Assembly (NCBI RefSeq): GCF_965198245.1
Contig: NZ_OZ240249.1
Span: 3,286,001 to 3,350,000 of the forward strand
Length of the DNA: 64,000 nt
Direction of reading: 5' to 3'
DNA from: Poriferisodalis sp965198245
Lineage (GTDB): Bacteria; Actinomycetota; Acidimicrobiia; Acidimicrobiales; Poriferisodalaceae
Made by a program: the position numbers and the translations under genes. Under the pieces are notes generated by a model, which was given only the letters and a program-made list of their open reading frames with translations, searched no databases and had not been told where the DNA came from. Positions 24,122 to 33,096 of the stretch are shown one piece after another; the stretch's first letter is position 1; the number at the start of each line of letters is the position of its first letter.

Positions 24122-25129
24122 ATGCCGGTGACCATCGAGCACTACCGGGATCTCGGCGAATTCGACTACGGCGCCTGTGATCAGGTATCCCCGCTGATCC
24201 GCCGCGTCATCTGCAAGAATCCAACGCCGTTCACCTATCGCGGCACCGGCACGTACATCGTCGGCCGCGGCGAGGTGGCGGTCATCGACGCCGGTCCGCC
24301 GCTGGCAAGCCACCTCGACGACATCCTGGGGGCACTTGAGCCGGGCGAGGCGGTCAGCGCCGCACTGGTGACCCACACCCACAGCGATCACTCGCCCCTC
24401 ACTCGCGATCTGGTCGTCGCTACTGGGGCGCTGAGCTATGGCTACGGACCGCACGCGAGCGTGTGGAAGCTCGATCCCGACGACCGCGTCGATTTCTCCG
24501 ACTACATCAGCGCCGAGGAGCAGGAGAAGTACCAGGCCGAGTTCGACGAGCTGCCCGACGAACTCAAGCGGGAAGGTGCCGACACCGACTTCGTGCCCGA
24601 TGTGGCCCTGGTCGATGGCGACATCGTTGCCGGCGACGGCTGGACGCTGCGCGCCGTGCACACGCCTGGACATTGCTCGAACCACCTGTGCTACGAGCTG
24701 CTGGAGGAAAACTCACTGTTCTCAGGCGACCACGTGATGGGTTGGGCGACGAGCGTGGTGGGGCCACCCGACGGATCGATGCAGGACTACCTGGACTCGC
24801 TGGCGAAGCTGCTCGAGTTCGACCATGAGCGGTACTGGCCTACCCACGGGCCGCCCATCGGGGAGCCGACGGCGTACGTGCGGTCGTTCATTGCTCACCG
24901 CAGCGACCGGGAACGCCAGATCATCGAATACCTCCGTCAGGGCCCGTGCCGTATCGCGGACTTCGTGCCGAAGATGTACGAGGCCTACGACAAGCGGCTG
25001 TGGTATCCCGCCGCAAGCTCGGTGTATGCGCACTTGCTCCATCTCACCGAGAGCGGTCGAGCGCGTGTGCTCGATGACGGCGGTGAGCCGAAGCTCACGT
25101 CGGTCTACGAGCTGACCGCAGCCGCCTAG
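24122..25129 (+). CDS. Metallo-beta-lactamase-fold hydrolase
   Basis: A 335-residue protein with the binuclear zinc signature HTHSDHSPL, the second motif VHTPGHCSNHLCYEL and SGDHVMGWATS, typical of the MBL-fold thioesterase/glyoxalase-II-like branch (LACTB2-type). The C-terminal 80 residues form a winged-helix-like tail (DFVPKMYEAYDKRLWYPAAS) that is also found in that branch. AGGAGAA precedes ATG 24,122. It could hydrolyse a thioester or a phosphodiester; nothing further can be concluded. Confidence 0.85.
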   Translation: MPVTIEHYRDLGEFDYGACDQVSPLIRRVICKNPTPFTYRGTGTYIVGRGEVAVIDAGPPLASHLDDILGALEPGEAVSAALVTHTHSDHSPLTRDLVVATGALSYGYGPHASVWKLDPDDRVDFSDYISAEEQEKYQAEFDELPDELKREGADTDFVPDVALVDGDIVAGDGWTLRAVHTPGHCSNHLCYELLEENSLFSGDHVMGWATSVVGPPDGSMQDYLDSLAKLLEFDHERYWPTHGPPIGEPTAYVRSFIAHRSDRERQIIEYLRQGPCRIADFVPKMYEAYDKRLWYPAASSVYAHLLHLTESGRARVLDDGGEPKLTSVYELTAAA

Positions 25130-25247
25130 AAAATGCGCGGATTGCTCAATCTTCCCGCTACGGCACCTGTCGTTTCCCGCTCTTGTTCGCTACGCTCACG
25201 GGCCGCTCGGGCCACGGCTTCGCCTGCCGGCTCAGCCTCTTAGTTCA

Positions 25248-25907
25248 TTGCGGCTGGTCATCGCACGCTGCACGGTCGACTACTCGGGCCGGCTCGACGC
25301 GCACCTGCCCTCCGCCGTGCGACTGATCATGGTGAAGGCCGACGGCTGCGTGGCAATTCATGCCGACGGGGGTGCCTACAAGCCGCTCAACTGGATGAAC
25401 GCGCCCAACCGGCTCGTCTGCGAGCCCGATCTGTGGCGTGTCACGAACGACCGGGGCGAGCGCCTCGAAATCCACATCGCCGAGGTGTTCAGCGACACCA
25501 CACATGAAATGGGCATCGATCCTGGCCTCGAGCGGGACGGCGTCGAAGCCCACCTGCAGGAGTTGGTGGCCGCGCATCCCGAGACTCTGGCCGAAGGCAC
25601 GGTGCTGGTGCGCCGCGAGTACCCAACCGACATCGGTCCGGTGGACCTGCTGTGTCGCAGTGCGGACGGCGGCACCGTGGCTGTCGAGATCAAGCGCCGG
25701 GGCGAGATTGACGGCGTGGAGCAACTGTGCCGGTACCTCGAGTACCTGAACCGGGATGCTCGCCTGGCGCCCGTGAACGGCGTCTTGGCCGCGCAGGAGA
25801 TCAAGCCCCAGGCCCGCGTGCTCGCGGCCGACCGGGGCATCCGCTGTGTCGTGCTCGACTATGACGAGCTTCGCGGCATCACCAGCGACACCCTCAAGCT
25901 GTTCTAG
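25248..25907 (+). CDS. nucS: Mismatch-specific endonuclease NucS (EndoMS)
   Basis: A 219-residue protein closely resembling actinobacterial NucS. The N-terminal DNA-binding/dimer domain reads RLVIARCTVDYSGRLDAHLP and AYKPLNWMNAPN. The C-terminal RecB-like nuclease has GPVDLLCRSADGGTVAVEIK, with the catalytic Asp, Glu and Lys, and QLCRYLEYLNRD. The final LKLF resembles the tail that binds the beta clamp. NucS cuts both strands at mismatches and replaces MutS/MutL in most actinomycetes. The start is a TTG at 25,248; no other in-frame start is nearby and relatives begin at the same residue. Confidence 0.93.
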   Translation: MRLVIARCTVDYSGRLDAHLPSAVRLIMVKADGCVAIHADGGAYKPLNWMNAPNRLVCEPDLWRVTNDRGERLEIHIAEVFSDTTHEMGIDPGLERDGVEAHLQELVAAHPETLAEGTVLVRREYPTDIGPVDLLCRSADGGTVAVEIKRRGEIDGVEQLCRYLEYLNRDARLAPVNGVLAAQEIKPQARVLAADRGIRCVVLDYDELRGITSDTLKLF

Positions 25908-25911
25908 TTGT

Positions 25912-25928
25912 GCCGCCCCAGGGGCGGT
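25912..25928. terminator. Compact hairpin between convergent nucS and hydratase genes
   Basis: CCGCCCC and GGGGCGG form a near-perfect palindrome in the 31-bp gap between the two stop codons. No T-run follows, but the position suits a shared bidirectional termination structure. Confidence 0.5.
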
Positions 25929-25938
25929 GACGCGTCTC

Positions 25939-26820
25939 TCAGGCGTAGGTGCACAGACCGTTGTCGATGACGACGCGCTCGGAGTCGGTGCCGCGCCCTG
26001 AGATCGTGCGATAGATCGCGCGGCCCTCGCCGTCGTCCCACACCTGAATGGTCAACTCGTCACCCGGGAACACTGGCGCAGAGAACCGGGAATCCATTGA
26101 ACGGAAGCGGGCAGGGTCACCGTCGCACAGGGTGTGCAACAGCGCTCGACCGGTGAAGCCGTAGGTGCACAGTCCGTGCAGGATCGGCTTGGGAAAGCCG
26201 GCGAGCTCGGTGGCGAACCAGGGGTCGCTGTGCAGCGGGTTGTAGTCGCCGCTGAGTCGATAGGTGAGCGCCTGATCGGAGCGCGTCTGGTAGACGATCG
26301 CAAAGTCGGCGTCGCGATCGGGTGCGCTGACCAACGGCGCCGTACTGCCCGGCTCGCCGCCGAAGCCGCCCGAGCCGCGGATCACGACAGACGAGCGCAA
26401 CTCGAAGATGACGTCGCCGGTGTCAGGGTTGACCGCACTGGCTTCGGTGTCGATGATGGCGTTGCGGCCCTCGCCCTTGTCCCACATCCCGGCGATGCGA
26501 TCGGTGATCTCGACCGATCCCTCGGTCGGGATTGGCTGGTGCACGCTGATCCCCTGGCTGCCGTGCAGCAACTTGCCCCAATCGAGGTCACCAGCGTTGG
26601 CCATGGCGCCGCCGGCACCGAAGCCGATGACGACGCCCTGAGTCGGGAACGCCTTGTGAGTGATGTCCTTGGAGTTGTGGGTGGTGAATTCCAGCTCGGA
26701 TCCGAAGGGATCCTGCGCGCCTGCACCGATGCCGACGGCGTAGAGCAGCGAGTCGCGGAAGGTCCACGACCGCTTGGTCGGCGTACCGGTGGCGCCGACT
26801 GCATCCGGATTGAGTCCCAT
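25939..26820 (-). CDS. MaoC-family enoyl-CoA hydratase (hydratase 2 type)
   Basis: A 293-residue double hot-dog protein like the hydratase part of peroxisomal multifunctional enzyme 2. The second half carries the hydratase-2 signature LSGDYNPLHSDPWFA with the Asp-x-x-x-x-His pair, and KPILHGLCTYGFTGRALL. It would add water to trans-2-enoyl-CoA to give (R)-3-hydroxyacyl-CoA. The SDR encoded 96 bp upstream on the same strand could carry out the next oxidation. AAAGGA precedes ATG 26,820. Confidence 0.9.
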   Translation of the reverse strand: MGLNPDAVGATGTPTKRSWTFRDSLLYAVGIGAGAQDPFGSELEFTTHNSKDITHKAFPTQGVVIGFGAGGAMANAGDLDWGKLLHGSQGISVHQPIPTEGSVEITDRIAGMWDKGEGRNAIIDTEASAVNPDTGDVIFELRSSVVIRGSGGFGGEPGSTAPLVSAPDRDADFAIVYQTRSDQALTYRLSGDYNPLHSDPWFATELAGFPKPILHGLCTYGFTGRALLHTLCDGDPARFRSMDSRFSAPVFPGDELTIQVWDDGEGRAIYRTISGRGTDSERVVIDNGLCTYA

Positions 26821-26916
26821 GTTCGATGTCCTTTCCGAGAAGTTCGATCTGAAGAGTCTGATTCGAAGAGTTCGAGATGAGTCTTGTGGCCAGCGGCAGC
26901 CGCGAAAGCCGGTGGC

Positions 26917-27834
26917 TCAGTCGGCCACGCCGCCGTCGGCAGGCTGCCCGCTCATCCCGCTGTTGAGGCGAGCATCGCGCACGAGCTGCCGGGCTGCGTC
27001 ACCGATCTTGGTTGGGTCGTCGATGGCATCGATGGTCGGACCCCGCTCCCAGCCCTCGGCGACTGCCAGCAGCCGGCCGGAAGCCTCGAAGACTCGACCG
27101 GTGACGCCGGCCGCTTCGGCTGAACACAGCCACGTCACGATCGGTGCGATGTAGCGCGGGTGCATCATGGCCTGGTCCTCCTCGGAGGCCTCGCCCATGC
27201 CCAGGTCCTCGGTCATGCGGGTGAGCGCACCCGGCGACACCGCGTTCACCCGAACGCCGTAACGCGCCAATTCACGCGCAGCGATGATCGTGAACGCCGC
27301 GATGCCCATCTTGGCGGCGCCGTAGTTGGTCTGGCCCGGATTGCCGTAGATGCCCGAGACCGACGTCGTGTTCACGATCGACGCGTTGACCTGCTCGCCT
27401 GCCTTCGACTTCTCTCGCCAGTAGGAACTGGCCCAGCGTGCAGGTGCGAATGTGCCTTTGAGGTGAACCTTGATCACCGCATCCCACTCGGCCTCGGTCA
27501 TGTTCACCAGCATGCGGTCACGCAAGATGCCGGCGTTGTTCACCACGCCGTGCAGGTCGCCGAATGTCTCGATGGCCTGGTTCACGAGCCGCTGAGAGCC
27601 TTCCCAGTCCGATACATCGTCGCCGTTGGCGACGGCCTCTCCGCCCATCGCCTCGATCTCGGCGACCACCTCATCGGAGGGACTCATGTCGGCACCAGTG
27701 CCGTCTCGGGCACCGCCGAGGTCGTTGCAAACGACCTTTGCCCCATGCTCGGCAAGCATGAGGCAGTGCTCCCGCCCGATGCCCCGGGCACCCCCGGTCA
27801 CGATGACGACCCGACCTTCGCACAGCTTGCTCAT
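26917..27834 (-). CDS. Short-chain dehydrogenase, (R)-3-hydroxyacyl-CoA dehydrogenase type
   Basis: A 305-residue SDR. The cofactor motif is TGGARGIG, the structural motif is NNAG, and the catalytic residues are Ser and Tyr-x-x-x-Lys in SIVNTTSVSG and NYGAAKMG. Asp in VVCNDLGG suggests NAD(H) preference. The long insertion DLGGARDGTGADMSPSDEVV is characteristic of the dehydrogenase part of multifunctional enzyme 2. With the MaoC-type hydratase downstream it forms a two-gene unit for two steps of beta-oxidation with (R) stereochemistry. GAAGGAAG lies before ATG 27,834. Confidence 0.9.
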   Translation of the reverse strand: MSKLCEGRVVIVTGGARGIGREHCLMLAEHGAKVVCNDLGGARDGTGADMSPSDEVVAEIEAMGGEAVANGDDVSDWEGSQRLVNQAIETFGDLHGVVNNAGILRDRMLVNMTEAEWDAVIKVHLKGTFAPARWASSYWREKSKAGEQVNASIVNTTSVSGIYGNPGQTNYGAAKMGIAAFTIIAARELARYGVRVNAVSPGALTRMTEDLGMGEASEEDQAMMHPRYIAPIVTWLCSAEAAGVTGRVFEASGRLLAVAEGWERGPTIDAIDDPTKIGDAARQLVRDARLNSGMSGQPADGGVAD

Positions 27835-27985
27835 GACGTTGTGACTTCCTTCGGTGAATGTGGCTGCAGACGCGAAGCGGCACCGTTGCGCAGCCTTCCC
27901 TGCAGTGCCGGCGGCTCGGAGTATCGCACGCCTGCCGTGCATTCCGCAGAGTTGGAACGCCGCGGGCAGTGTTCGAGCCTGACGC

Positions 27986-28012
27986 TTGACAGCGGCAGCT
28001 GACACGTACGCT
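27986..28012 (+). promoter_or_regulatory. Promoter of the VanW-family gene
   Basis: TTGACA (27,986-27,991) and TACGCT (28,007-28,012) with a 15-nt spacer, followed 8 nt later by GTG 28,021. This fits a leaderless transcript. The spacer is shorter than ideal. Confidence 0.5.
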
Positions 28013-28020
28013 CATCGGTC

Positions 28021-30195
28021 GTGCACTGGCCGACGTGGGCCCCCCGCTGGTCGATCATCACTGCGGCCGCAATCCTGGTTGCGGCGATCCTTGGAACGGC
28101 CGTGCTTGCCGTCACGAACTCGGCGGATGCGCCCGATCCGACTGTCCCTGTCGCAACTGATGCACCTACTGCGACCAGCGTGGTGATGGTCGCTCCGACG
28201 GCGGATGCAGGCACGCCATCGCAGGTGAGCTCCGATGCGCTGCGGCTGCGCATTGCGATGCTTGCAGCCGAGCTGGCGAGCACACCGATAGTGGTGCGCA
28301 CCGACGCCGGCGAGGTGGCCCTGACGGTGGCCGACCTCGGCATCACGCTGGAGATCGACGCCTCCTACGACGCAGTCCGGGAACTGCGAGCTGCTTCGGT
28401 TGACGTCGCTGGCTCGGCAGAAGAGCCCTGGACCGCGATGTCCACTGACCCGCAGTTCAGCGAGCGCCGCTTCCGCGTTGACCGGTCACAGGCACGATCC
28501 ACGCTGGCCAACGCCACCGATCTTGGCGTGACCGCAACTCCCCCAGCTGTCACCGTCGTCAACGACACGCTGGCCGTCGACCTCGGCCAGCCCGGTCAGG
28601 TCGTGGATGCGGATGCAATCGTCGACCAGGTCCTCGAGGGCATAGCCCGCTCGTTCAGCCGCATCGAGATCGCTGCCGAGCTGACACAGAGCGAACCGCT
28701 CGCCTACACACCCGAGCTGCAGCAGGCCGTCAACACCGCCCATGAGAACTACGGACGCAGTCTCGTCGTGGCTTACGGCGAGGTGACCCACGAACTCACC
28801 ATCGAGACGGTGGCCGGCTGGCTCAATCTGGACCCGAACGCAGTGCCACCGGTGATCACCTTCGACGACACTGCGGTTGGGGCGTACCTCGAAGAGGCGT
28901 TCGCCGCAGCGTCGGCACCCTTCGCTGCTGCCGCCATGACCGTCGTCGACGGCGTGCCGAGGGTGGTGGCGAGTGATGGCAACGTCGCCTGCTGTGCCAA
29001 CGAAGTGGGACCCCTGATCGAACAGGCGATCATCGGACGCATCGAGGGCCCGCTTGCACTGCCGACGCGCCCTGCGGTGAGCCGCGAGGAGCAGGCATAC
29101 CTGGAATCCCTCGGCATCGTCGAATTGGTCGCCACGTTCACCACGAGGCATGCCTGCTGCCAGTCACGTGTCGACAACATCCACCGCTTCGCCGAGTTGA
29201 TGCGCGCCGTGGTGGTCGAACCCGGCCAGAGCCTGTCGCTCAACGGTCACGTCGGCAGACGAACCACCGAGAAGGGCTTCGTGGAGGGCGGCTTCATCGA
29301 CAAGGGCGTTCTCGTCGACGACATCGGCGGCGGGGTGTCGCAGTTCGCCACCACGATCTTCAACTCCCTGATCCTGGCGGGCATGGGCATCGACGAGTAC
29401 CAGACGCACTCGCTGTACCTCAGCCGCTACCCGTTCGGGTTGGACCCCACGATCTCGTACCCGAAGCCCGATCTGAAGTTCACCAATCCCACCCCGTACG
29501 GCGTGCTGGTGTGGCCGACCTACACCGACACTTCCATCACCGTCGAGCTCTATTCCACCCGCAACGTCCAGGTGAAGATCGGTGAGCCCGAAGAGGACAT
29601 GCAGGACTTCTGCCGCCGGGTCCGCACTGATCGAACGCGAGTGTTCTCAGACGGCACCGTAAAGAAGGACACCTTCAATGCTCGCTACCGGCCCGAGGAA
29701 GGCCGCGACTGCGACGGCACACGTTCGGTTCCGCGCCAGTGCGTGGACCCGCTGCTGGTGCCCCCCGAGTCCCCCGAAGGCGCAGAGACGCCGGACGGCG
29801 CTGAGGGGGCACCCGGCGATAGCGAGCTCGAAATGGTCGATGACGGCAGCGAGCGCGCTGATGGATCCATCGTGGAGTGCCCGTCGATCGAGTGCGAAGA
29901 ACGGCCCGGAGAACGCGACTCAGAAGTGCCGCGCTATCCCGACGATCCCTGCCTCGGCGTCGATCTGAGCACGCTGGTCCCACCCGACGAGTCGGGTGAC
30001 GACGGCGACGGCACCGACGGCGAGGACGACGAGACCGAGCCCGGCGACGGCACCGACGGCGGGGGCGACGAGACCGGCGAGGACCCGGTGGATACGAGCG
30101 AACCAGACAACCCAGACAACCCCGATGGCTCTGTCAACGAGCAGGCCAGCAACAACGACGGGAACATAGAAACCGGCGAGCTCGAGGAGTCCTGA
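28021..30195 (+). CDS. VanW-family membrane-anchored protein with acidic tail
   Basis: A 724-residue protein. One N-terminal transmembrane helix (IITAAAILVAAILGTAVLAV) is followed by two repeats of the PG_binding_4 type (residues about 75-340) and a VanW domain at about 380-520 (FAELMRAVVVEPGQSLSLNG, then GFVEGGFIDKGVLVDDIGGG, then VSQFATTIFNSLILAGMGID). The last 130 residues are rich in Asp, Glu, Gly and Pro. VanW/YkpB proteins are linked to peptidoglycan, but their activity is not settled. Leaderless GTG start. It leads a co-directional run with the flavoprotein and coaA genes. Confidence 0.88.
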   Translation: MHWPTWAPRWSIITAAAILVAAILGTAVLAVTNSADAPDPTVPVATDAPTATSVVMVAPTADAGTPSQVSSDALRLRIAMLAAELASTPIVVRTDAGEVALTVADLGITLEIDASYDAVRELRAASVDVAGSAEEPWTAMSTDPQFSERRFRVDRSQARSTLANATDLGVTATPPAVTVVNDTLAVDLGQPGQVVDADAIVDQVLEGIARSFSRIEIAAELTQSEPLAYTPELQQAVNTAHENYGRSLVVAYGEVTHELTIETVAGWLNLDPNAVPPVITFDDTAVGAYLEEAFAAASAPFAAAAMTVVDGVPRVVASDGNVACCANEVGPLIEQAIIGRIEGPLALPTRPAVSREEQAYLESLGIVELVATFTTRHACCQSRVDNIHRFAELMRAVVVEPGQSLSLNGHVGRRTTEKGFVEGGFIDKGVLVDDIGGGVSQFATTIFNSLILAGMGIDEYQTHSLYLSRYPFGLDPTISYPKPDLKFTNPTPYGVLVWPTYTDTSITVELYSTRNVQVKIGEPEEDMQDFCRRVRTDRTRVFSDGTVKKDTFNARYRPEEGRDCDGTRSVPRQCVDPLLVPPESPEGAETPDGAEGAPGDSELEMVDDGSERADGSIVECPSIECEERPGERDSEVPRYPDDPCLGVDLSTLVPPDESGDDGDGTDGEDDETEPGDGTDGGGDETGEDPVDTSEPDNPDNPDGSVNEQASNNDGNIETGELEES

Positions 30196-30199
30196 ATCG

Positions 30200-31480
30200 A
30201 TGTCGGTCGTAGATGTCTTGGTCGTGGGCGCCGGCCCGGCTGGCGCATCCGCTGCCGTGTCGGCCCGGCGCGCAGGCCTCGAGGTGATGCTCGTCGACCG
30301 CGCAGCGCCAGGACGTGACAAGTGCTGCGGGGACGGCCTCACCGCGCTCGCACTGCGTGAACTCGAATGTCTCGGCCTGCGGCCTGAACGGCTGGACTCG
30401 TGGATGCATGTCGATGCCGCGAGTGTGCGTACGCCTCGCGGGCGCGTCATTCTCCTGCCGCTTCCCGGCGGACGGGGGCAGTTCGCCGCCGTGTGCCGCC
30501 GCACCGAGCTCGATGCGGCGCTCGTCAACCTCGCTGCAGCAGCAGGAGCCGATGTCCGCCTCGGCATCGCATTCGATGGCTTCGAGGACTCCGGCGAGCG
30601 AGCGAACACCGCCTCAATCCGGCTCAGCGACGGCAGTCGCACACAGGCCCGGTTCGTCGTGGCCGCGGACGGCGTCTATTCGAGCGTTCGCAAAGCGCTC
30701 GGCATCGGCCCACTCCGTTACCGGGGCGATTGGCATGCGTTCCGGGGCTACCTGCACGCAAGCGGCGAAGCGGCCCACAACATGTGGGTGTGGTTCGAGC
30801 CCGACCTGCTGCCGGGTTACGCCTGGTCGTTCCCGCTCGGCGACGGACGCGTCAATGTTGGTTTCGGTGTGCCGAGACGCACCGGCGGCAACGGCGCCCC
30901 AAACGGCACGGGCACACTCGCCGGCAGTGAAATCGCGGCTGTCTGGGCGAGCCTCACCGAGCGTCGCCACATCGCGGGCGTGCTCGGGCGCCACGAGCCC
31001 GAGGGGCCGACGCGAGCGTGGCCGATTCCTGCGCGACTGGGAGATCTGGAGCTCGCGCGAGGGCGCACGTTGCTGTGCGGCGATGCTGCGGCGGCCGCCG
31101 ACCCGCTGACAGGTGAAGGCATTGGCCAAGCCCTTCAGATGGGACGGATGGCGGCGGCGGCGATCGCTCGCGGCGGACCCCCACACAGCGTGACCGCTCG
31201 CTATGCGCGCGACGCGCAGGCCGAGTTCACGCTGGACCACGGGTTGGCGCGCAACCTCAGCCGCGTGCTGGCACACGAGCGGCTGGCCGAGCTGGCACTG
31301 GGTGCGGTCGACCTGTCGGGCTGGACTCGCAGGCAGTTTGCACGCTGGATGTTCGAGGACTACCCACGCGCAGCCGTCGCGACGCCTCGGCGCTGGCACC
31401 GGGGCATGGCCAAACCGCAGGGCGCCTACGGTCCCAATATTGGACCAGTTGCGGACGACACCATAAGTTCGCCAAGCTAG
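30200..31480 (+). CDS. Geranylgeranyl-reductase-family FAD oxidoreductase
   Basis: A 426-residue flavoprotein. The N-terminal dinucleotide motif is VVGAGPAGASAA, an ATG motif-like CCGDGLTALALREL follows, and FAD binding is completed by LLCGDAAAAADPLTGEGIGQ. The GDG with paired Cys near residue 40 is typical of geranylgeranyl reductases, which saturate isoprenoid chains such as menaquinone or polyprenol tails. A halogenase or hydroxylase of the same fold is possible. The start is 4 nt after the VanW gene, with GAGGAG upstream. Confidence 0.85.
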   Translation: MSVVDVLVVGAGPAGASAAVSARRAGLEVMLVDRAAPGRDKCCGDGLTALALRELECLGLRPERLDSWMHVDAASVRTPRGRVILLPLPGGRGQFAAVCRRTELDAALVNLAAAAGADVRLGIAFDGFEDSGERANTASIRLSDGSRTQARFVVAADGVYSSVRKALGIGPLRYRGDWHAFRGYLHASGEAAHNMWVWFEPDLLPGYAWSFPLGDGRVNVGFGVPRRTGGNGAPNGTGTLAGSEIAAVWASLTERRHIAGVLGRHEPEGPTRAWPIPARLGDLELARGRTLLCGDAAAAADPLTGEGIGQALQMGRMAAAAIARGGPPHSVTARYARDAQAEFTLDHGLARNLSRVLAHERLAELALGAVDLSGWTRRQFARWMFEDYPRAAVATPRRWHRGMAKPQGAYGPNIGPVADDTISSPS

Positions 31481-31484
31481 GCGG

Positions 31485-32432
31485 GTGACGGACGGCGCAA
31501 TGCTCGAACCGGGCATCGATGACCGGCATTGCAGGTTCACTCGCGAGCAGTGGGCGAAGCTGCGAGATGCCACGCCGCTGTCGTTGACCGAGGCCGAACT
31601 CGAGGCACTGGCCGGACTGGTCGAGCCGGTGACGCTCGACATGGTGCGGGACATCTACCTGCCGCTGTCACGCCTGCTGAATCTGCGGGTCGCTGCCAAG
31701 CGCCATCTGCGCGCCACCACCGAGGGCTTCTTCGGAAGGGTGTTGCCGCCGAGGCCCTACCTGATCGGCATCGGCGGCAGCGTGTCCGCCGGCAAGAGCA
31801 CCACTGCACGCATCCTGCAAGCCGTCTTGGCCTCGTGGCCGGACCATCCCGAAGTGGATCTGGTCACCACGGACGGGTTCCTGTTGCCCAATGCCGAGCT
31901 GACTGCGCGCGGCATTCTTGGGCGCAAGGGCTTCCCGGAGTCCTACCGCCGTAGCGAGCTGCGGGACTTCCTCCAGCGGATCTCCAGCGGTGAACCCGAC
32001 GTTGCCGCGCCGGTGTACTCGCACAGCCTGTACGACGTCACCAACGAGGTCCAGCTCATCAACCAGCCAGACATCCTCATCGTCGAGGGTCTGAACGTTC
32101 TCCAGACCGGATCGCCGTCGAACACGCCGTTCGTGTCGGACTTCTTCGACTTCACCATCTACGTCGACGCCGAGGCCGAAGACCTCGAGGAGTGGTACGT
32201 CGAACGCTTCCAGCAGCTGCGCAAGACGGTTTTCCGCGAGCAGTCTGCGTACTTCGCGCAGTTTGCAGACCTGCCGCCGTCGGCTGCTGACGCCGTCGCT
32301 CGCACGATCTGGCGCTCGATCAATCTCGTGAACCTGTGCGAGAACATTCTTCCGACGCGTGCGCGGGCCGACCTGGTGCTGGCGAAGGGCCACGACCACG
32401 TCGTCGACCACGTCGAGCTCCGGTACCACTAG
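31485..32432 (+). CDS. coaA: Pantothenate kinase, type I
   Basis: A 315-residue kinase with P-loop GIGGSVSAGKSTTARIL, followed by VDLVTTDGFLLPNAEL, KGFPESYRRSELRDFL and the pantothenate-site region YDVTNEVQLINQPDILIVEG, all hallmarks of bacterial type I CoaA. It phosphorylates pantothenate, the first committed step of coenzyme A synthesis in the cytoplasm. GTG 31,485 comes 4 nt after the previous stop; ATG 31,500 is an alternative start. The length matches the family. Confidence 0.95.
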   Translation: MTDGAMLEPGIDDRHCRFTREQWAKLRDATPLSLTEAELEALAGLVEPVTLDMVRDIYLPLSRLLNLRVAAKRHLRATTEGFFGRVLPPRPYLIGIGGSVSAGKSTTARILQAVLASWPDHPEVDLVTTDGFLLPNAELTARGILGRKGFPESYRRSELRDFLQRISSGEPDVAAPVYSHSLYDVTNEVQLINQPDILIVEGLNVLQTGSPSNTPFVSDFFDFTIYVDAEAEDLEEWYVERFQQLRKTVFREQSAYFAQFADLPPSAADAVARTIWRSINLVNLCENILPTRARADLVLAKGHDHVVDHVELRYH

Positions 32433-32493
32433 ACGGCTGCGATCCGGTCCCTCGGTGAGCTTTACTACCCCTGATCAAACGACTGCGGACCGG

Positions 32494-32937
32494 ATGCCGG
32501 GCTGCGCCTTCTGTTCGATCGCTGCTGGCGATATCCCGGCGTTGCGCTTCTACGAAGACGAACACGCCGTGGCGTTCATGGACCGCCTGCCCATGACCGT
32601 CGGTCACTGCCTGGTCATCCCCCGCCGGCACATCACCGATGTCTGGGATCTCACCGATGACGACGCCGCGCAGGTGATGCACGCGGTGCGGCGGGTGGCA
32701 GACCTGGTGCGCGAGCGGCTGGCGCCCGCGGGCGTGAACCTGCTGAACAACAACGGTGCCGCAGCAGACCAGACGCAGTTTCACTTCCACGTCCACGTCA
32801 TTCCCCGTTATGGACGCGACCGGCTGCTGCACCCGTGGGAGCGGATCTTCGCACCGCCAGGCGAGATCGAATCGGCCTACCGGATGCTCAGCGCAGCGGA
32901 CTCGCAGCCCCGGGCGACCGCCACCCCAGAGAATTAG
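32494..32937 (+). CDS. HIT-family nucleotide hydrolase
   Basis: A 147-residue histidine-triad protein. It opens MPGCAFCSIAAGDIPALRFY and has FHFHVHVIPRY, the HxHxH motif. Such proteins cleave nucleoside phosphoramidates or Ap4A-type substrates. ATG 32,494 gives the usual short lead before CxFC; a GTG at 32,455 would add 13 residues. The last 12 codons lie inside a 74-bp tandem repeat, so the C-terminus (SQPRATATPEN) is probably set by that repeat. Confidence 0.9.
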   Translation: MPGCAFCSIAAGDIPALRFYEDEHAVAFMDRLPMTVGHCLVIPRRHITDVWDLTDDDAAQVMHAVRRVADLVRERLAPAGVNLLNNNGAAADQTQFHFHVHVIPRYGRDRLLHPWERIFAPPGEIESAYRMLSAADSQPRATATPEN

Positions 32938-33067
32938 GGCGCATCAACATCGCTGCGAGTCCGCTTCATCACCACTCGCAGCCCCGGGCGACCGCCACCC
33001 CAGAGAATTAGGGCGCATCAACATCGCTGCGAGTCCGCTTCATCACCGCTCGCAGCCCCGGGCGACC
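32901..33067 (+). repeat. 74-bp tandem repeat, 2.3 units
   Basis: Units start at 32,901, 32,975 and 33,049, each with CTCGCAGCCCCGGGCGACCG. The first two are full length and almost identical; the third is partial. The first unit covers the 3' end and stop codon of the HIT gene. GCGGACTCGCAGC before and in unit 1 and GCTGCGAGTCCGC near its end form a 13-bp inverted repeat, so the RNA could fold into a long stem. Confidence 0.85.
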
Positions 33068-33096
33068 GCTGTCGAAGGCAACTAGCGTCAGCCTTC

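Noticed and set aside
32901..33067. Repeated units that might suggest a CRISPR array
   Set aside because: The 74-bp units are contiguous and nearly identical over their full length, with no variable spacers and no cas genes nearby.
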